Shown here piece by piece: positions 16,480-27,445 of a stretch of DNA of 64,000 nt. The position numbers were made by a program, and so were the translations under genes. The notes beneath the pieces were generated by a model, which ran no database searches, was not told the origin of the DNA, and worked only from the letters and a program-made list of their open reading frames with translations. Source of the DNA: Hyphomonas sp. Mor2. GTDB taxonomy: Bacteria; Pseudomonadota; Alphaproteobacteria; Caulobacterales; Hyphomonadaceae. Location: positions 2,666,001 to 2,730,000 of the forward strand of contig NZ_CP017718.1 of the NCBI RefSeq assembly GCF_001854405.1, read 5' to 3'. Position 1 is the first letter of the stretch; each line of letters starts with the position of its first letter.

Positions 16480-16554
16480 TGCCAACACAAGTTGGCACCC
16501 ATGGCGGCTGGCTGATTATTTCCTCAACCGCCATGGGTCCTGACTTTCGTCAGG
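16480..16554. other. Three tandem perfect hairpins between convergent genes
   Basis: Three inverted repeats sit back to back: TGCCAAC-ACAA-GTTGGCA (16480-16497), CCCATGGCGG-20 nt-CCGCCATGGG (16498-16537) and CCTGAC-TTTC-GTCAGG (16539-16554). There is no T-tract after any of them, so they are not ordinary terminators. They lie between the acyl-CoA synthetase gene and the convergent gene at 16626-17462. They may be a structured RNA, a transcription barrier or protein-binding sites. Confidence 0.5.
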
Positions 16555-16625
16555 AATGCGGCGTTCAGGTTTATGCGTCGTACAACTTCGTTTTCCGGAG
16601 CGGTTGAGCAGAGCCATCACCAGCA

Positions 16626-17462
16626 TCAAGCAAAATCGTATTGCATCATGATCCGCGTACAGTCTCGCCCTGCCTGGCGCACGATCAACGAAAATTGCCG
16701 CGCGTTTTCATCGTGCCCGGTCATCTCCACCTCGAACGGCGAACCGAGCTCGACATAGTGCAGGAACTCCATCTCGCCGCCGCGATTGATGAGGGAGCGC
16801 TCCAGCAGCAGGTCTCCGAACTGCCGCCCGACCTCGCCCATATGGGTCGAGTTCACATGATCGCCGGACCCGCCAATATAAGGATGCGCTGGGCGCAAGC
16901 CATTTGCCTTGGTGATCAGTCCCGACGTCGTAACACTATCTGCGCGCGAGAGGGGCGCAAGAAAGCTCTCCGCCTGCGTGACCACGCCAACCGCTTCCTT
17001 GGACGCGTAATCAAACGGAGGCGGCGCGGGTTTGACGATCTTCTCTTTCGCTTCTTCGCGCCAGCCTTCAAAATTGCGGGTGCGAAACGTCACGCCTTGT
17101 CCGTTCAGACGCACCACCTGCTCCCCGTCTTCATCGAAAAATGTAAGGTGATACGTCGCCCGATCCGCGTCCTGCGACGTCGAATAGACTCCGCGAACGG
17201 GCGGACCGACCGTGGGCGCTCCGCACTCCCAGTCGACCTGCGTGAGCGCGGTCCAGACCTCCGGATCGAACGTGCCGAGAAACTCTCCCGAATCGATCGA
17301 GGCCCAGAAATTGATGGTTTGCACCAGGATCGGATGAATAGGGCTGAGGGTCAGCCAGGGCCACACCGTGTCATCGCGCGAACAGTCAAACGAGACAGCG
17401 CCAGTCTCCAAACGCTTGAGATTCAACGTGTAACGGTCAGGAAACGGGCGCGGCATAGGCAC
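16626..17462 (-). CDS. Hypothetical protein, possible hot-dog-fold thioesterase
   Basis: A 278-residue soluble protein without a signal peptide. I do not recognise it with confidence. The C-terminal half has GGSGDHVNSTHMGEVGRQFGDLLL around residues 195-220 followed by strands such as FLHYVELGSPFEVEM, reminiscent of a hot-dog fold in which a long helix follows a loop with His/Asn. The N-terminal half may be a second, diverged copy. It starts 170 bp from atpH on the opposite strand. A role in acyl-CoA turnover would fit nearby genes but is a guess. Confidence 0.6.
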   Translation of the reverse strand: MPMPRPFPDRYTLNLKRLETGAVSFDCSRDDTVWPWLTLSPIHPILVQTINFWASIDSGEFLGTFDPEVWTALTQVDWECGAPTVGPPVRGVYSTSQDADRATYHLTFFDEDGEQVVRLNGQGVTFRTRNFEGWREEAKEKIVKPAPPPFDYASKEAVGVVTQAESFLAPLSRADSVTTSGLITKANGLRPAHPYIGGSGDHVNSTHMGEVGRQFGDLLLERSLINRGGEMEFLHYVELGSPFEVEMTGHDENARQFSLIVRQAGRDCTRIMMQYDFA

Positions 17463-17606
17463 AAACTCGCAGAAGTTTCGGCGCCTCGCAACGAGAGATC
17501 GCGACGCTTGCCGCAGCGACCGCGCGATTCGGTCGCAGGCTGGGCTGATCCGACGTGTTGTCAGCCTCCAAACAAGGTGGTAGGTGCCCGCTCAAGTTTC
17601 AGGACT

Positions 17607-17624
17607 AGGGTGCACGTGCGCCCT
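17607..17624. promoter_or_regulatory. Near-perfect 18-bp palindrome ahead of atpH
   Basis: AGGGTGCACGTGCGCCCT is palindromic except for one mismatched pair. It ends 8 bp before the putative TTG start of atpH, so it would cover the ribosome-binding region if transcribed, or serve as an operator. No ordinary Shine-Dalgarno is visible between it and the start. It lies in the 170-bp divergent gap before the ATP synthase operon. Confidence 0.35.
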
Positions 17625-17632
17625 GATTCCTA

Positions 17633-18241
17633 TTGGTTCAGACCCAGGGCGTTTCTGCCCTACAGCTTACGGACGACGCCTTGGCCGCAGCATCTGCTAC
17701 CACCGCCAGTGAAGCCGCCCGCCGCTATGCCGGCGCGCTGTTTGATCTTGCGAAAGAAAAAGGGGAACTCGCGGCAATTGCGGGCGACCTTAAAACCGTC
17801 GAAGCGCTCGCCGCAGACAGTGAAGATCTGACCCGTCTGCTCGAAAGCCCAGCTTTCGCGCGCGAAGACAAGGTTAAGGCTCTGGTCGCTGTCGCAGAGC
17901 AGGCGGGCCTCTCCAAGACCGCAACTGGCTTTATTGGCACCATGGCGCAAAATGGCCGAGCCCGTGATCTGGTCGGTGCGGCCAAGCATTTTGATGAGCT
18001 CTATGCCAAGGAACGCGGTGTGAAACGCGCTATCGCTCGCACCGCCAAAGAAATGAACGCTGACCAGCGCGCCAAGCTTGAGCAAGTGCTCGCCAAGGCC
18101 GTCGGCAGCGACGTGGAATTAGAGACCGAGGTCGATGCAGACCTGGTCGGCGGCATTCAGTTGCGCATTGGATCTACTCTGATCGATGCCAGCGTGGCCG
18201 CCAAATTGGATCGTATGAACACCGCCATGAAGGGAGCGTAA
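17633..18241 (+). CDS. atpH: ATP synthase F1 subunit delta
   Basis: About 200 residues, of normal delta length. Features are [18 protein letters not shown] near 28, [19 protein letters not shown] near 80, and the C-terminal [25 protein letters not shown], which is the family signature. Delta is the stator subunit linking the F1 alpha subunits to the Fo b stalk. The start is uncertain: the TTG at 17633 lacks a clear ribosome site and the first ~20 residues are not conserved-looking. It is the first gene of atpHAGDC, and Fo genes are not in the window, as usual in this class. Stop-to-start gap to atpA is 8 bp. Confidence 0.9.
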   Translation: MVQTQGVSALQLTDDALAAASATTASEAARRYAGALFDLAKEKGELAAIAGDLKTVEALAADSEDLTRLLESPAFAREDKVKALVAVAEQAGLSKTATGFIGTMAQNGRARDLVGAAKHFDELYAKERGVKRAIARTAKEMNADQRAKLEQVLAKAVGSDVELETEVDADLVGGIQLRIGSTLIDASVAAKLDRMNTAMKGA

Positions 18242-18249
18242 GACGCCTC

Positions 18250-19785
<1,536 letters not shown>

Positions 19786-19817
19786 GTTGAACCTCACGAC
19801 CAGGAGCCGGTGACCTC

Positions 19818-20699
19818 ATGTCAGGCCTCAAGGAACTGAAAAACCGGATCGGAAGTGTGAAATCCACACAGAAGATCACCAAGGCAAAGCAGATGGTGGC
19901 TGCTGCAAAACTGCGCCGGGCGCAGGAAGCGGCAGAAGCCTCCAAGCCTTATGCAAGCCGTATGGCGAACGTCGTGGCCAACCTGACCGCTTCCATGGGC
20001 GAAGGGTCGGGCGGACCGAAGCTGCTGGCTGGCTCTGGCGATGACAAAGTGCATCTGCTGGTTGTCATGACCGCTGAACGTGGTCTTTGCGGTGGCTTCA
20101 ACGCCAACACAGCCAAGGCGGCCCGTCTGAAGATCGAAGAGCTCAAGGCCGCTGGCAAAGAGGTCAAGATCATCACAGTCGGCAAGAAGGGCCGCGAGGT
20201 TCTGAAAGCCTTCTACGCGGACCTGTTCATCGACCATGTCGATCTGTCAGACGCCAAGGACAAGTTCACCCCCTTCGCCATCGGCCTGGGTCAGGACCTG
20301 ACCAAGCGTTTTGAAGATGGTGAGTTCGACGTCGCGACCCTGATTTTCTCAGAGTTCAAGAACGTTCTGACGCAAAACCCGGTCGCCAAGCAGCTGATCC
20401 CAGCCGAAGCGCCGGAAGATGCAGAGACGATTGATCTCGGCGGTGCGATCTACGCCTATGAGCCGTCTGAACCAGAAATCCTGGAAGCGCTTCTGCCGCG
20501 TTATCTCAACACGCAGATCCTGTCCGCGATGCTCGAGAATGCCGCGGGTGAACAGGCCGCCTCGATGACGGCCATGGACAATGCGACGCGCAATGCGGGC
20601 GAGCTGATTGACAGCCTCACCCTGCAATATAACCGCGCCCGCCAGGCCCAGATTACCAAAGAACTGATCGAGATCATTTCCGGCGCGGAGGCGCTCTAG
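19818..20699 (+). CDS. atpG: ATP synthase F1 subunit gamma
   Basis: The 293-residue gamma subunit. It starts MSGLKELKNRIGSVKSTQKI, the conserved N-terminal helix, and ends with MTAMDNATRNAGELIDSLTLQYNRARQAQITKEL, the C-terminal helix and signature. These two helices form the rotating coiled coil inside the alpha3beta3 hexamer. It lies 32 bp after atpA. A GGAGG sequence within its last codons is the ribosome site for the long AtpD form that starts 3 bp after the atpG stop. Confidence 0.97.
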   Translation: MSGLKELKNRIGSVKSTQKITKAKQMVAAAKLRRAQEAAEASKPYASRMANVVANLTASMGEGSGGPKLLAGSGDDKVHLLVVMTAERGLCGGFNANTAKAARLKIEELKAAGKEVKIITVGKKGREVLKAFYADLFIDHVDLSDAKDKFTPFAIGLGQDLTKRFEDGEFDVATLIFSEFKNVLTQNPVAKQLIPAEAPEDAETIDLGGAIYAYEPSEPEILEALLPRYLNTQILSAMLENAAGEQAASMTAMDNATRNAGELIDSLTLQYNRARQAQITKELIEIISGAEAL

Positions 20700-22454
<1,755 letters not shown>

Positions 22455-22464
22455 GCAAACCAAT

Positions 22465-22555
22465 CCGTCCTCGCCCTTCGACTTCGCTCAGGGTGAGGAC
22501 GGTTTTTCGGATCGGGGCAAATGGTTGCCTCATCCTGAGCGAAGTCGAAGGATGA
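22465..22555. repeat. Inverted repeat with terminator-like hairpin between atpD and atpC
   Basis: CCTTCGACTTCGCTCAGG (22475-22492) and its exact reverse complement (22534-22551) form an 18-bp inverted pair. The left half is nested in a longer hairpin, CCGTCCTC (22465-22472) with GAGGACGG (22495-22502), directly followed by TTTTT. The right half has its own short stem, TCATCCT/AGGATGA (22530-22555). This CCTTCGAC...CTCAGG motif is a known dispersed palindromic repeat type in alphaproteobacteria. No other copy was noticed in the window. The T5 tract could make it an attenuator before atpC. Confidence 0.75.
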
Positions 22556-22565
22556 ATGGTGCGCC

Positions 22566-22973
22566 ATGGCTGACAAACTGCATTTCTCACTCGTCTCCCC
22601 CGCTCGGGAACTGTTTTCTGGCGAAGTGGACCACGTCATTGCCCCCGGCACAGACGGTGAGTTTGGTGTTCTCGTGAACCATGCTCCGTTCATGACCACA
22701 CTGAAGAATGGCGTTGTTCGCGTCGAAGATGGCGGCGAAACCACAATGCGCCTGTTTGTGCGCGGTGGGTTTGCCGATGTCACGCCGGCCGGCCTCACCA
22801 TTCTCGCGGAAGAAGCCGTGAACCTGGACAGCGTCTCCGTTGAGAGCGTCCAGAAAGATTATGACGAAGCGCATCGCGCCCTGCTGGCTGAAGGCAAGGA
22901 AGGTCCGCACGTACACGCACTTGAAGAACAAGTGGCTTACCTGGAAGACCTGAAGGCCGCTCTGGTCAATTAA
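22566..22973 (+). CDS. atpC: ATP synthase F1 subunit epsilon
   Basis: The 135-residue epsilon subunit. The N-terminal beta-sandwich starts KLHFSLVSPARELFSGEVDHVIAPGTDGEFGVL and contains NHAPFMTTLKNGVV. The C-terminal part is a charged helical region (EAHRALLAEGKEGPHV...). It couples gamma rotation and can inhibit ATP hydrolysis. It is separated from atpD by 111 bp carrying the inverted repeat, the largest gap in the operon, so it may be expressed at a different level. The C-terminal helical domain is complete. Confidence 0.95.
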   Translation: MADKLHFSLVSPARELFSGEVDHVIAPGTDGEFGVLVNHAPFMTTLKNGVVRVEDGGETTMRLFVRGGFADVTPAGLTILAEEAVNLDSVSVESVQKDYDEAHRALLAEGKEGPHVHALEEQVAYLEDLKAALVN

Positions 22974-23059
22974 GCGAAGTATTCGCTATCATCCAATTAT
23001 AACTAGACAGATCAAGCGGTCTCGAACACGCTATGGTGCGACCTAGAAGAGGGAACATC

Positions 23060-23752
23060 ATGAATACCGTTCTTGCCGTCCAGAGTGCCCTGAAAGCTGC
23101 AGGTTATGATCCCGGCCCCCTTGATGGCGTGATGGGGCGCCTGACGCGGTTGGCGATCAACAAGTACCGTTCACACATGGACATGCTGCCAGGATCGATT
23201 GACGATATCCTGATCAACGCGCTCATTCTGGCCTCGCCGCCGCCGCCACCGATCACAGATGCCGACTGGTACACGCTCGCCTGGCGCAAGCTCGGCCAGC
23301 ACGAGTCCCTCAACAAAGCCAGCCTGTGGCGCTTTTTGAAGTTTGGCGGAAACAGCGTCGGCGACCCCTCCAAGATTCCGTGGTGCGGTGATTTTGTTGA
23401 GTCCTGCCTGGCGGTCTCCTTGCCCGAAGAAGCGTTACCCGCCAATCCCTATGCAGCCCGCAACTGGTCCAATTTCGGTATAGATATCAAGGAACAAGGC
23501 CCGCGTCTCGGCGCCATCATGGTGTTCTATCGCGGCGACCCCGATGGTTGGCAGGGTCATGTCGGCTTCTATAATGGCGAGAGCAAGAATTATTACAGCA
23601 TTCTCGGCGGCAATCAGAGCAATCGGGTAACGGTCTCCAACCTCAACAAGAAGCGGTTGCTGGCCATTCGTTGGCCGAGCACCTTCCCTTATGCTGGCCC
23701 GGAGCCGAGGGAGCGGGTCAAATCGGGCGAAGTCTCAACCGACGAAGCGTAG
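23060..23752 (+). CDS. Peptidoglycan-binding plus NlpC/P60- or CHAP-like hydrolase domain protein
   Basis: A 230-residue protein starting at the ATG at 23060 after AGAAGAGGG; a start at 23033 is unlikely. Residues 1-50 look like a PG_binding_1 domain (VQSALKAAGYDPGPLDGVMGRLTRLAINKYR). A proline run links to a catalytic domain resembling the TIGR02594 endolysin-like family: IPWCGDFVESCL with the likely catalytic Cys near 115, and WQGHVGFYNG with the likely His near 172. There is no signal peptide, so export would need a holin or another route, or it acts as a phage/GTA-type endolysin. It stands alone between atpC and a convergent thioesterase gene. Confidence 0.78.
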   Translation: MNTVLAVQSALKAAGYDPGPLDGVMGRLTRLAINKYRSHMDMLPGSIDDILINALILASPPPPPITDADWYTLAWRKLGQHESLNKASLWRFLKFGGNSVGDPSKIPWCGDFVESCLAVSLPEEALPANPYAARNWSNFGIDIKEQGPRLGAIMVFYRGDPDGWQGHVGFYNGESKNYYSILGGNQSNRVTVSNLNKKRLLAIRWPSTFPYAGPEPRERVKSGEVSTDEA

Positions 23753-23758
23753 AGGCGA

Positions 23759-24553
23759 TTATCCAAACACGGCGATCGTTTGCCGCCCGACCAGGATGGG
23801 TTCGCCCTCGCGATTCCATAGCCGCATGGATTGGCTCGAATAGCCATCCTTGGCCAGTTGCGCTGTGTGTTGAGCGAAATACCAGCCGTCTGGATCGGTT
23901 GAAATGTCATCGGTCATGAACTCGGCCATCCAGGTCATCGAACTGATCCGCGACGGGACCGCCAACATCGACATGGCCGCCGGCGGCGGCGCGTCGCCAA
24001 TCGCCAGAATGGCGGTTGCATCCTGCGGCGTGTCGGGATCGAGATGACGCATCCACAGCCCGATCGACTTTTCCGTCGACCCCGAGATCGGTCGGTCGCC
24101 GGTTGCGATCAACATGTCGAAATTCCGTGAAAAGCCAGGACGTGGAAGATCGGGATTGAAAAAGGACTCGATCTCCTCTGGGGCCCGTGTCTCGGGTTTC
24201 GGCATATCGTCGAAATGCAGGGAACTGTCGCGGCGCGCGCCAAACGCGAAGATCGATTGCGCCGTTACCCCTGGCTCGCCGACGACATCGACACTGATGA
24301 AAGCGGTATTCTTGCCGCGGCGCAGGAGGGTCGGCTTGATCTTGATATCGCCGCCCACCGGCCCGACAAAGGCAACTTGAGCCGACCGGATCGGGAGATC
24401 ATCGATCAGACCAAGAGCGGCCTGGAAGGAAAGCGCCGCGGTCAAACCGCCATAGGTCGTCCGCCCCTGCATCCAGTCTTCCGGGACATGCGCGTCGATG
24501 CTCTGATCGCTATTGCGTTTCAGGCTGGCGAGGAGCTCTGTATAGGTCGTCAT
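23759..24553 (-). CDS. Acyl-CoA thioesterase family protein (TesB-like)
   Basis: A 264-residue protein starting at the ATG at 24553 behind AAGGACT. The N-terminus has MQGRTTYGGLTAALSFQAALG, in which the GG/YGG-x-x-A pattern before a long helix is the double hot-dog hallmark. Further along are PVGGDIKIKPTLLRRGKNTAFISVDV near 75-100 and, in the second half, WMRHLDPDTPQD and SSMTWMAEFM. It probably hydrolyses acyl-CoAs in the cytosol; chain specificity is unknown. Its 3' end is 6 bp from the convergent endolysin-like gene. Confidence 0.78.
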   Translation of the reverse strand: MTTYTELLASLKRNSDQSIDAHVPEDWMQGRTTYGGLTAALSFQAALGLIDDLPIRSAQVAFVGPVGGDIKIKPTLLRRGKNTAFISVDVVGEPGVTAQSIFAFGARRDSSLHFDDMPKPETRAPEEIESFFNPDLPRPGFSRNFDMLIATGDRPISGSTEKSIGLWMRHLDPDTPQDATAILAIGDAPPPAAMSMLAVPSRISSMTWMAEFMTDDISTDPDGWYFAQHTAQLAKDGYSSQSMRLWNREGEPILVGRQTIAVFG

Positions 24554-24639
24554 ATTGCAGTCCTTGGCGGATCGGGTCGCAGATGAGATAGGCCGCCCTA
24601 TCCTCAGATCCAAGCGTCACGCCACGTCAGCGCGTGCCA

Positions 24640-24669
24640 AAGCGCCCCCACCAGGCGGCAGGGGCGCTT
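24640..24669 (-). terminator. Hairpin downstream of the ferredoxin gene
   Basis: AAGCGCCCC (24640-24648) pairs perfectly with GGGGCGCTT (24661-24669) around a 12-nt loop, 20 bp after the ferredoxin stop and before the thioesterase start. On the minus strand it is followed only by a short TT run, so it is a weak intrinsic terminator by sequence. Confidence 0.55.
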
Positions 24670-24688
24670 GTTTCACACAGAGGTCGGC

Positions 24689-25009
24689 TTAGTGCTGGCT
24701 CTCAGGCGTTGTGACGCGCAGACCATCAAGGTCATCGCTGACCGTGATCTGACAGGACAAACGCGAGTTGTCCTGAACGTTTTCAGCAAAATCGAGCATG
24801 GATTGTTCCATGTCTTCTGGCGTGCCGACTTTGTCCATGAAGGCTGCATCGACATAGACGTGGCAGGTGGCGCAAGCACAAGCGCCGCCGCAGTCAGCAT
24901 CAATCCCAGGGATTGAATTCTTGATCGCTGTTTCCATCACGCTTTCGCCGTTCGTGGCCTCAATCGCACGTTCTGTGCCCTCGTGATCGACATAGATAAT
25001 TTTTGCCAT
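24689..25009 (-). CDS. [2Fe-2S] ferredoxin, adrenodoxin/putidaredoxin type
   Basis: A 106-residue ferredoxin. Cysteines sit in [14 protein letters not shown] (three ligands in the C-x5-C-x2-C pattern) with the fourth in RLSCQI, as in vertebrate-type [2Fe-2S] ferredoxins. The start is [12 protein letters not shown]. It lies 15 bp after the FAD-dependent reductase gene on the same strand, forming a reductase-ferredoxin electron-transfer chain of the putidaredoxin type. Such pairs feed cytochromes P450, Rieske oxygenases or Fe-S assembly. No P450 or oxygenase gene is in the window. Confidence 0.92.
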   Translation of the reverse strand: MAKIIYVDHEGTERAIEATNGESVMETAIKNSIPGIDADCGGACACATCHVYVDAAFMDKVGTPEDMEQSMLDFAENVQDNSRLSCQITVSDDLDGLRVTTPESQH

Positions 25010-25024
25010 AGGTCTGACGTCTCC

Positions 25025-26266
25025 TTATACGGCCGCAGCCGCGATCTCTTTCATGGATTGGGATGTATCGCTTAATGTTTCAGGTGCAAGCTGCGCACCT
25101 GTCATTATCAGTTTCTTGGACGCCAGGAATTCCGGCGGGCTGTTGATCGCATCTACCGCGATCAGCTTGCCATTTAGCAAATAGAAGACCGCGAATTTGC
25201 GCGCATCGATATCGCCGCGAACCACGGTTTCATCATAACCCTGACTCAGCCCCGCAATCTGTAATTTGAGGTCATACTGATCGGACCAGAACCAGGGACA
25301 GTCTTCCGGTGGTCGCGGCTTGCCCATAATCGCCGCCGCGGCGAGCTTGCCCTGTTCGATGGCGTTATGGACGCTCTCCAGACGCCCCTGGCGACCATAG
25401 TGGACCAGCGGGCGTGCGGCGCAGTCACCGGCAGCGAAAACTCTCGGATCATTGGTCCGCGCATCGCGATCCGTGAGAATGCCGTTTGAGCAGGCGATGC
25501 CCGCCTCTTCCGCGAGCTCGACATTGGGCAGGATCCCGATGCCGACCAGAACGATATCGGCTGGCAGCTCGGTCCCGTCTGCCAGAATGGCCGTTGTGAC
25601 CTTGCCATCTGCGCCGCCAAGTGAAGACAGGCGTGCCCCCGTACGAACGCTGGCGCCCTGGCGCGTGTGCTCGGCCTCAAAAAATTCACTCATGATCGGG
25701 CTCGTCACCCGCGCGAGGACGCGTTCTTCCATTTCCAGGACGGTCACGTCGAGATCCATTTGGCGCGCCACGGCCGCCGCTTCGAGGCCAATATAGCCCG
25801 CTCCGACAATCACCAGCTTCTGTCCGGCAATCATGCGCGGGCGGATCCGCTCGACATCGGCAAGATCGCGAAGATCGAACACGCCGTCGAGATCGGCTCC
25901 ATCAACCGGTAACGCGCGGGGACGCGATCCCGTCGCAAGGATCAGAGCATCGTAGGACACGGTACCGTCATGCTCGAACGCGACCGTTTGCGCGCTGCGA
26001 TCAATTTTGGTCGCGCGAACCGACAAAACCGTGTCGATATTCTGGTCCTGGTACCAGGCCTCAGGCTTGAAATAGAGGCGTTCTTCGGCAAGCTCGCCCT
26101 TCATATAGGCTTTGGAGAGCGGTGGTCGCTGATAAGGGAGCGCTGCTTCTTCGCCGATCAGAGTGATGTCACCCTCATATCCGTAGAGACGCAAAGACGC
26201 GCAGGCCTGCGCAGCGGCCTGGCCACCTCCCACGATCACGATACGCTTAGACGTCGACAAATCCAC
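25025..26266 (-). CDS. FAD-dependent NAD(P)H:ferredoxin reductase
   Basis: A 413-residue reductase of the putidaredoxin/rubredoxin reductase group. The FAD-binding motif is IVIVGGGQAAAQACASLR at the N-terminus, followed by LPYQRPPLSKAYMKGE. The NAD-binding GxGxxG is LVIVGAGYIGLEAAAVA near 150, and FAAGDCAARP binds FAD near 275. I place the start at a GTG at 26266 because GGAGGG lies 9 bp upstream; the ATG at 26302 has no ribosome site and sits in the palindrome. It transfers electrons from NAD(P)H to the ferredoxin encoded next. Confidence 0.9.
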   Translation of the reverse strand: MDLSTSKRIVIVGGGQAAAQACASLRLYGYEGDITLIGEEAALPYQRPPLSKAYMKGELAEERLYFKPEAWYQDQNIDTVLSVRATKIDRSAQTVAFEHDGTVSYDALILATGSRPRALPVDGADLDGVFDLRDLADVERIRPRMIAGQKLVIVGAGYIGLEAAAVARQMDLDVTVLEMEERVLARVTSPIMSEFFEAEHTRQGASVRTGARLSSLGGADGKVTTAILADGTELPADIVLVGIGILPNVELAEEAGIACSNGILTDRDARTNDPRVFAAGDCAARPLVHYGRQGRLESVHNAIEQGKLAAAAIMGKPRPPEDCPWFWSDQYDLKLQIAGLSQGYDETVVRGDIDARKFAVFYLLNGKLIAVDAINSPPEFLASKKLIMTGAQLAPETLSDTSQSMKEIAAAAV

Positions 26267-26293
26267 TTGTCTCAACCCTCCTGACAGCTTTTC

Positions 26294-26309
26294 ATGACGC
26301 ATGCGTCAT
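26294..26309. promoter_or_regulatory. Perfect 16-bp palindrome in a divergent promoter region
   Basis: ATGACGCATGCGTCAT is its own reverse complement. It lies 27 bp upstream of the reductase GTG and 74 bp upstream of the divergent PLP enzyme, so one dimeric regulator could control both. No regulator gene is adjacent. Confidence 0.5.
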
Positions 26310-26383
26310 CTTTTTGCAAGACGCGACGCTGCGGCATATTTCCCGTCCTTTTCGCGCTTTACAGACTGTGCCACAAGCCCCTG

Positions 26384-27445
26384 ATGAACAAAGATTCCTC
26401 AGATCTGATCATGAAAATGATTCACGCGCGCTCAGGCGCGCTCTCGAATGGCGAGCCGATCAGTCCGCCTATCGTGACGGCGGCCAAATACAAATTGTCT
26501 GGAATACCAGACACGCCCTACACATATGGCCGCGATATCAACCCGACCGTCGAAGCCGCCGAGGTCGCGATCAGCGCGCTTGAGCAAGCCCCGGTTATTG
26601 CATTCCCGTCCGGCATGGCGGCCATCACTGCAGGCCTGATGGCCACAGCGAAGGCCGGAGACCGAGTCCTGGTGCCGTCAGATGGCTACTATGTCACCCG
26701 GGTCTTGCTGGAAGATATTTTGAGCGGCCATGACATTGCCTTCGACGCCATCCCGACCCGGGACTTCGCGACCGCCGATTTCAGCCCATACGCCGTCGTC
26801 TGGATCGAAACGCCGTCCAATCCGGGTCTGGACCTCTGCTCAATCCGATCGGTTTCAGAATCTGCACACGCGAACGGCGCGATCACGGTGGTCGACAATA
26901 CGACGCTGACGCCGCTCCTTCAGCGACCCCTGGATCTTGGCGCGGATCTCATCGTTAGCTCTGACACCAAGGCGATGGCGGGACATTCCGACTGCCTCTA
27001 TGGACATGTCGCAACCCGCAATGATGCGCTGTTTCAAAAGGCCTGGACGTGGCGAAAGGTCTCTGGCGCCATCCCGGATCCCTTCGCCTCCTTCCTCGTT
27101 CATCGCGGACTGATGACGCTTGAACTGAGGCTGCAGCGCATGTGCAGCAATGCGGCGGATCTGGTCGAGCGTCTGGATGGGCATCCCGCGATTAAGACTC
27201 TGAAATATCCCGGAATGGGATTCATCATCGGTCTGACGTTTGAAACCGAAGCGATCGCCGAACGATTCATCGACGCGTGCCCGGCCATTTTCGCCTCTAC
27301 CAGCTTTGGCGGTATTCACACGAGCGCGGAGAGACGGGCGCGTTGGGGCGATGATGTCGACCAGGGCTTCGTCCGACTCTCGGTTGGATGCGAACCCACG
27401 GATGCGCTCATTCGGGCCATTGAGGCGACTCTTGAAACACTTTGA
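26384..27445 (+). CDS. Cys/Met metabolism PLP-dependent enzyme (cystathionine lyase/synthase-like)
   Basis: A 353-residue fold-type I PLP enzyme, paralogous to MetZ in this window but clearly diverged. Motifs are YTYGRDINPTVEAAE near 45, FPSGMAAITAG near 72, IETPSNPGLD near 145, VDNTTLTPLLQRPLDLGADL near 170, and the PLP lysine K196 in SSDTKAMAGHSD. It is shorter than MetZ, and its TKAMAGHSD context is nearer to cystathionine gamma-lyase or beta-lyase types. I start it at the ATG at 26384; the frame is open back to 26294 through the palindrome, which is less likely. The exact reaction cannot be fixed. Its end overlaps tsaE. Confidence 0.8.
   Translation: MNKDSSDLIMKMIHARSGALSNGEPISPPIVTAAKYKLSGIPDTPYTYGRDINPTVEAAEVAISALEQAPVIAFPSGMAAITAGLMATAKAGDRVLVPSDGYYVTRVLLEDILSGHDIAFDAIPTRDFATADFSPYAVVWIETPSNPGLDLCSIRSVSESAHANGAITVVDNTTLTPLLQRPLDLGADLIVSSDTKAMAGHSDCLYGHVATRNDALFQKAWTWRKVSGAIPDPFASFLVHRGLMTLELRLQRMCSNAADLVERLDGHPAIKTLKYPGMGFIIGLTFETEAIAERFIDACPAIFASTSFGGIHTSAERRARWGDDVDQGFVRLSVGCEPTDALIRAIEATLETL

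Noticed and set aside
16404-16607. A 67-codon plus-strand frame after the acyl-CoA synthetase
   Set aside because: It runs through the three hairpins, has no ribosome site and no recognisable sequence.
16641-17831. A long (396-codon) plus-strand frame opposite the thioesterase-like gene
   Set aside because: Arg/His-rich composition typical of an antisense shadow; it also runs into atpH in another frame.
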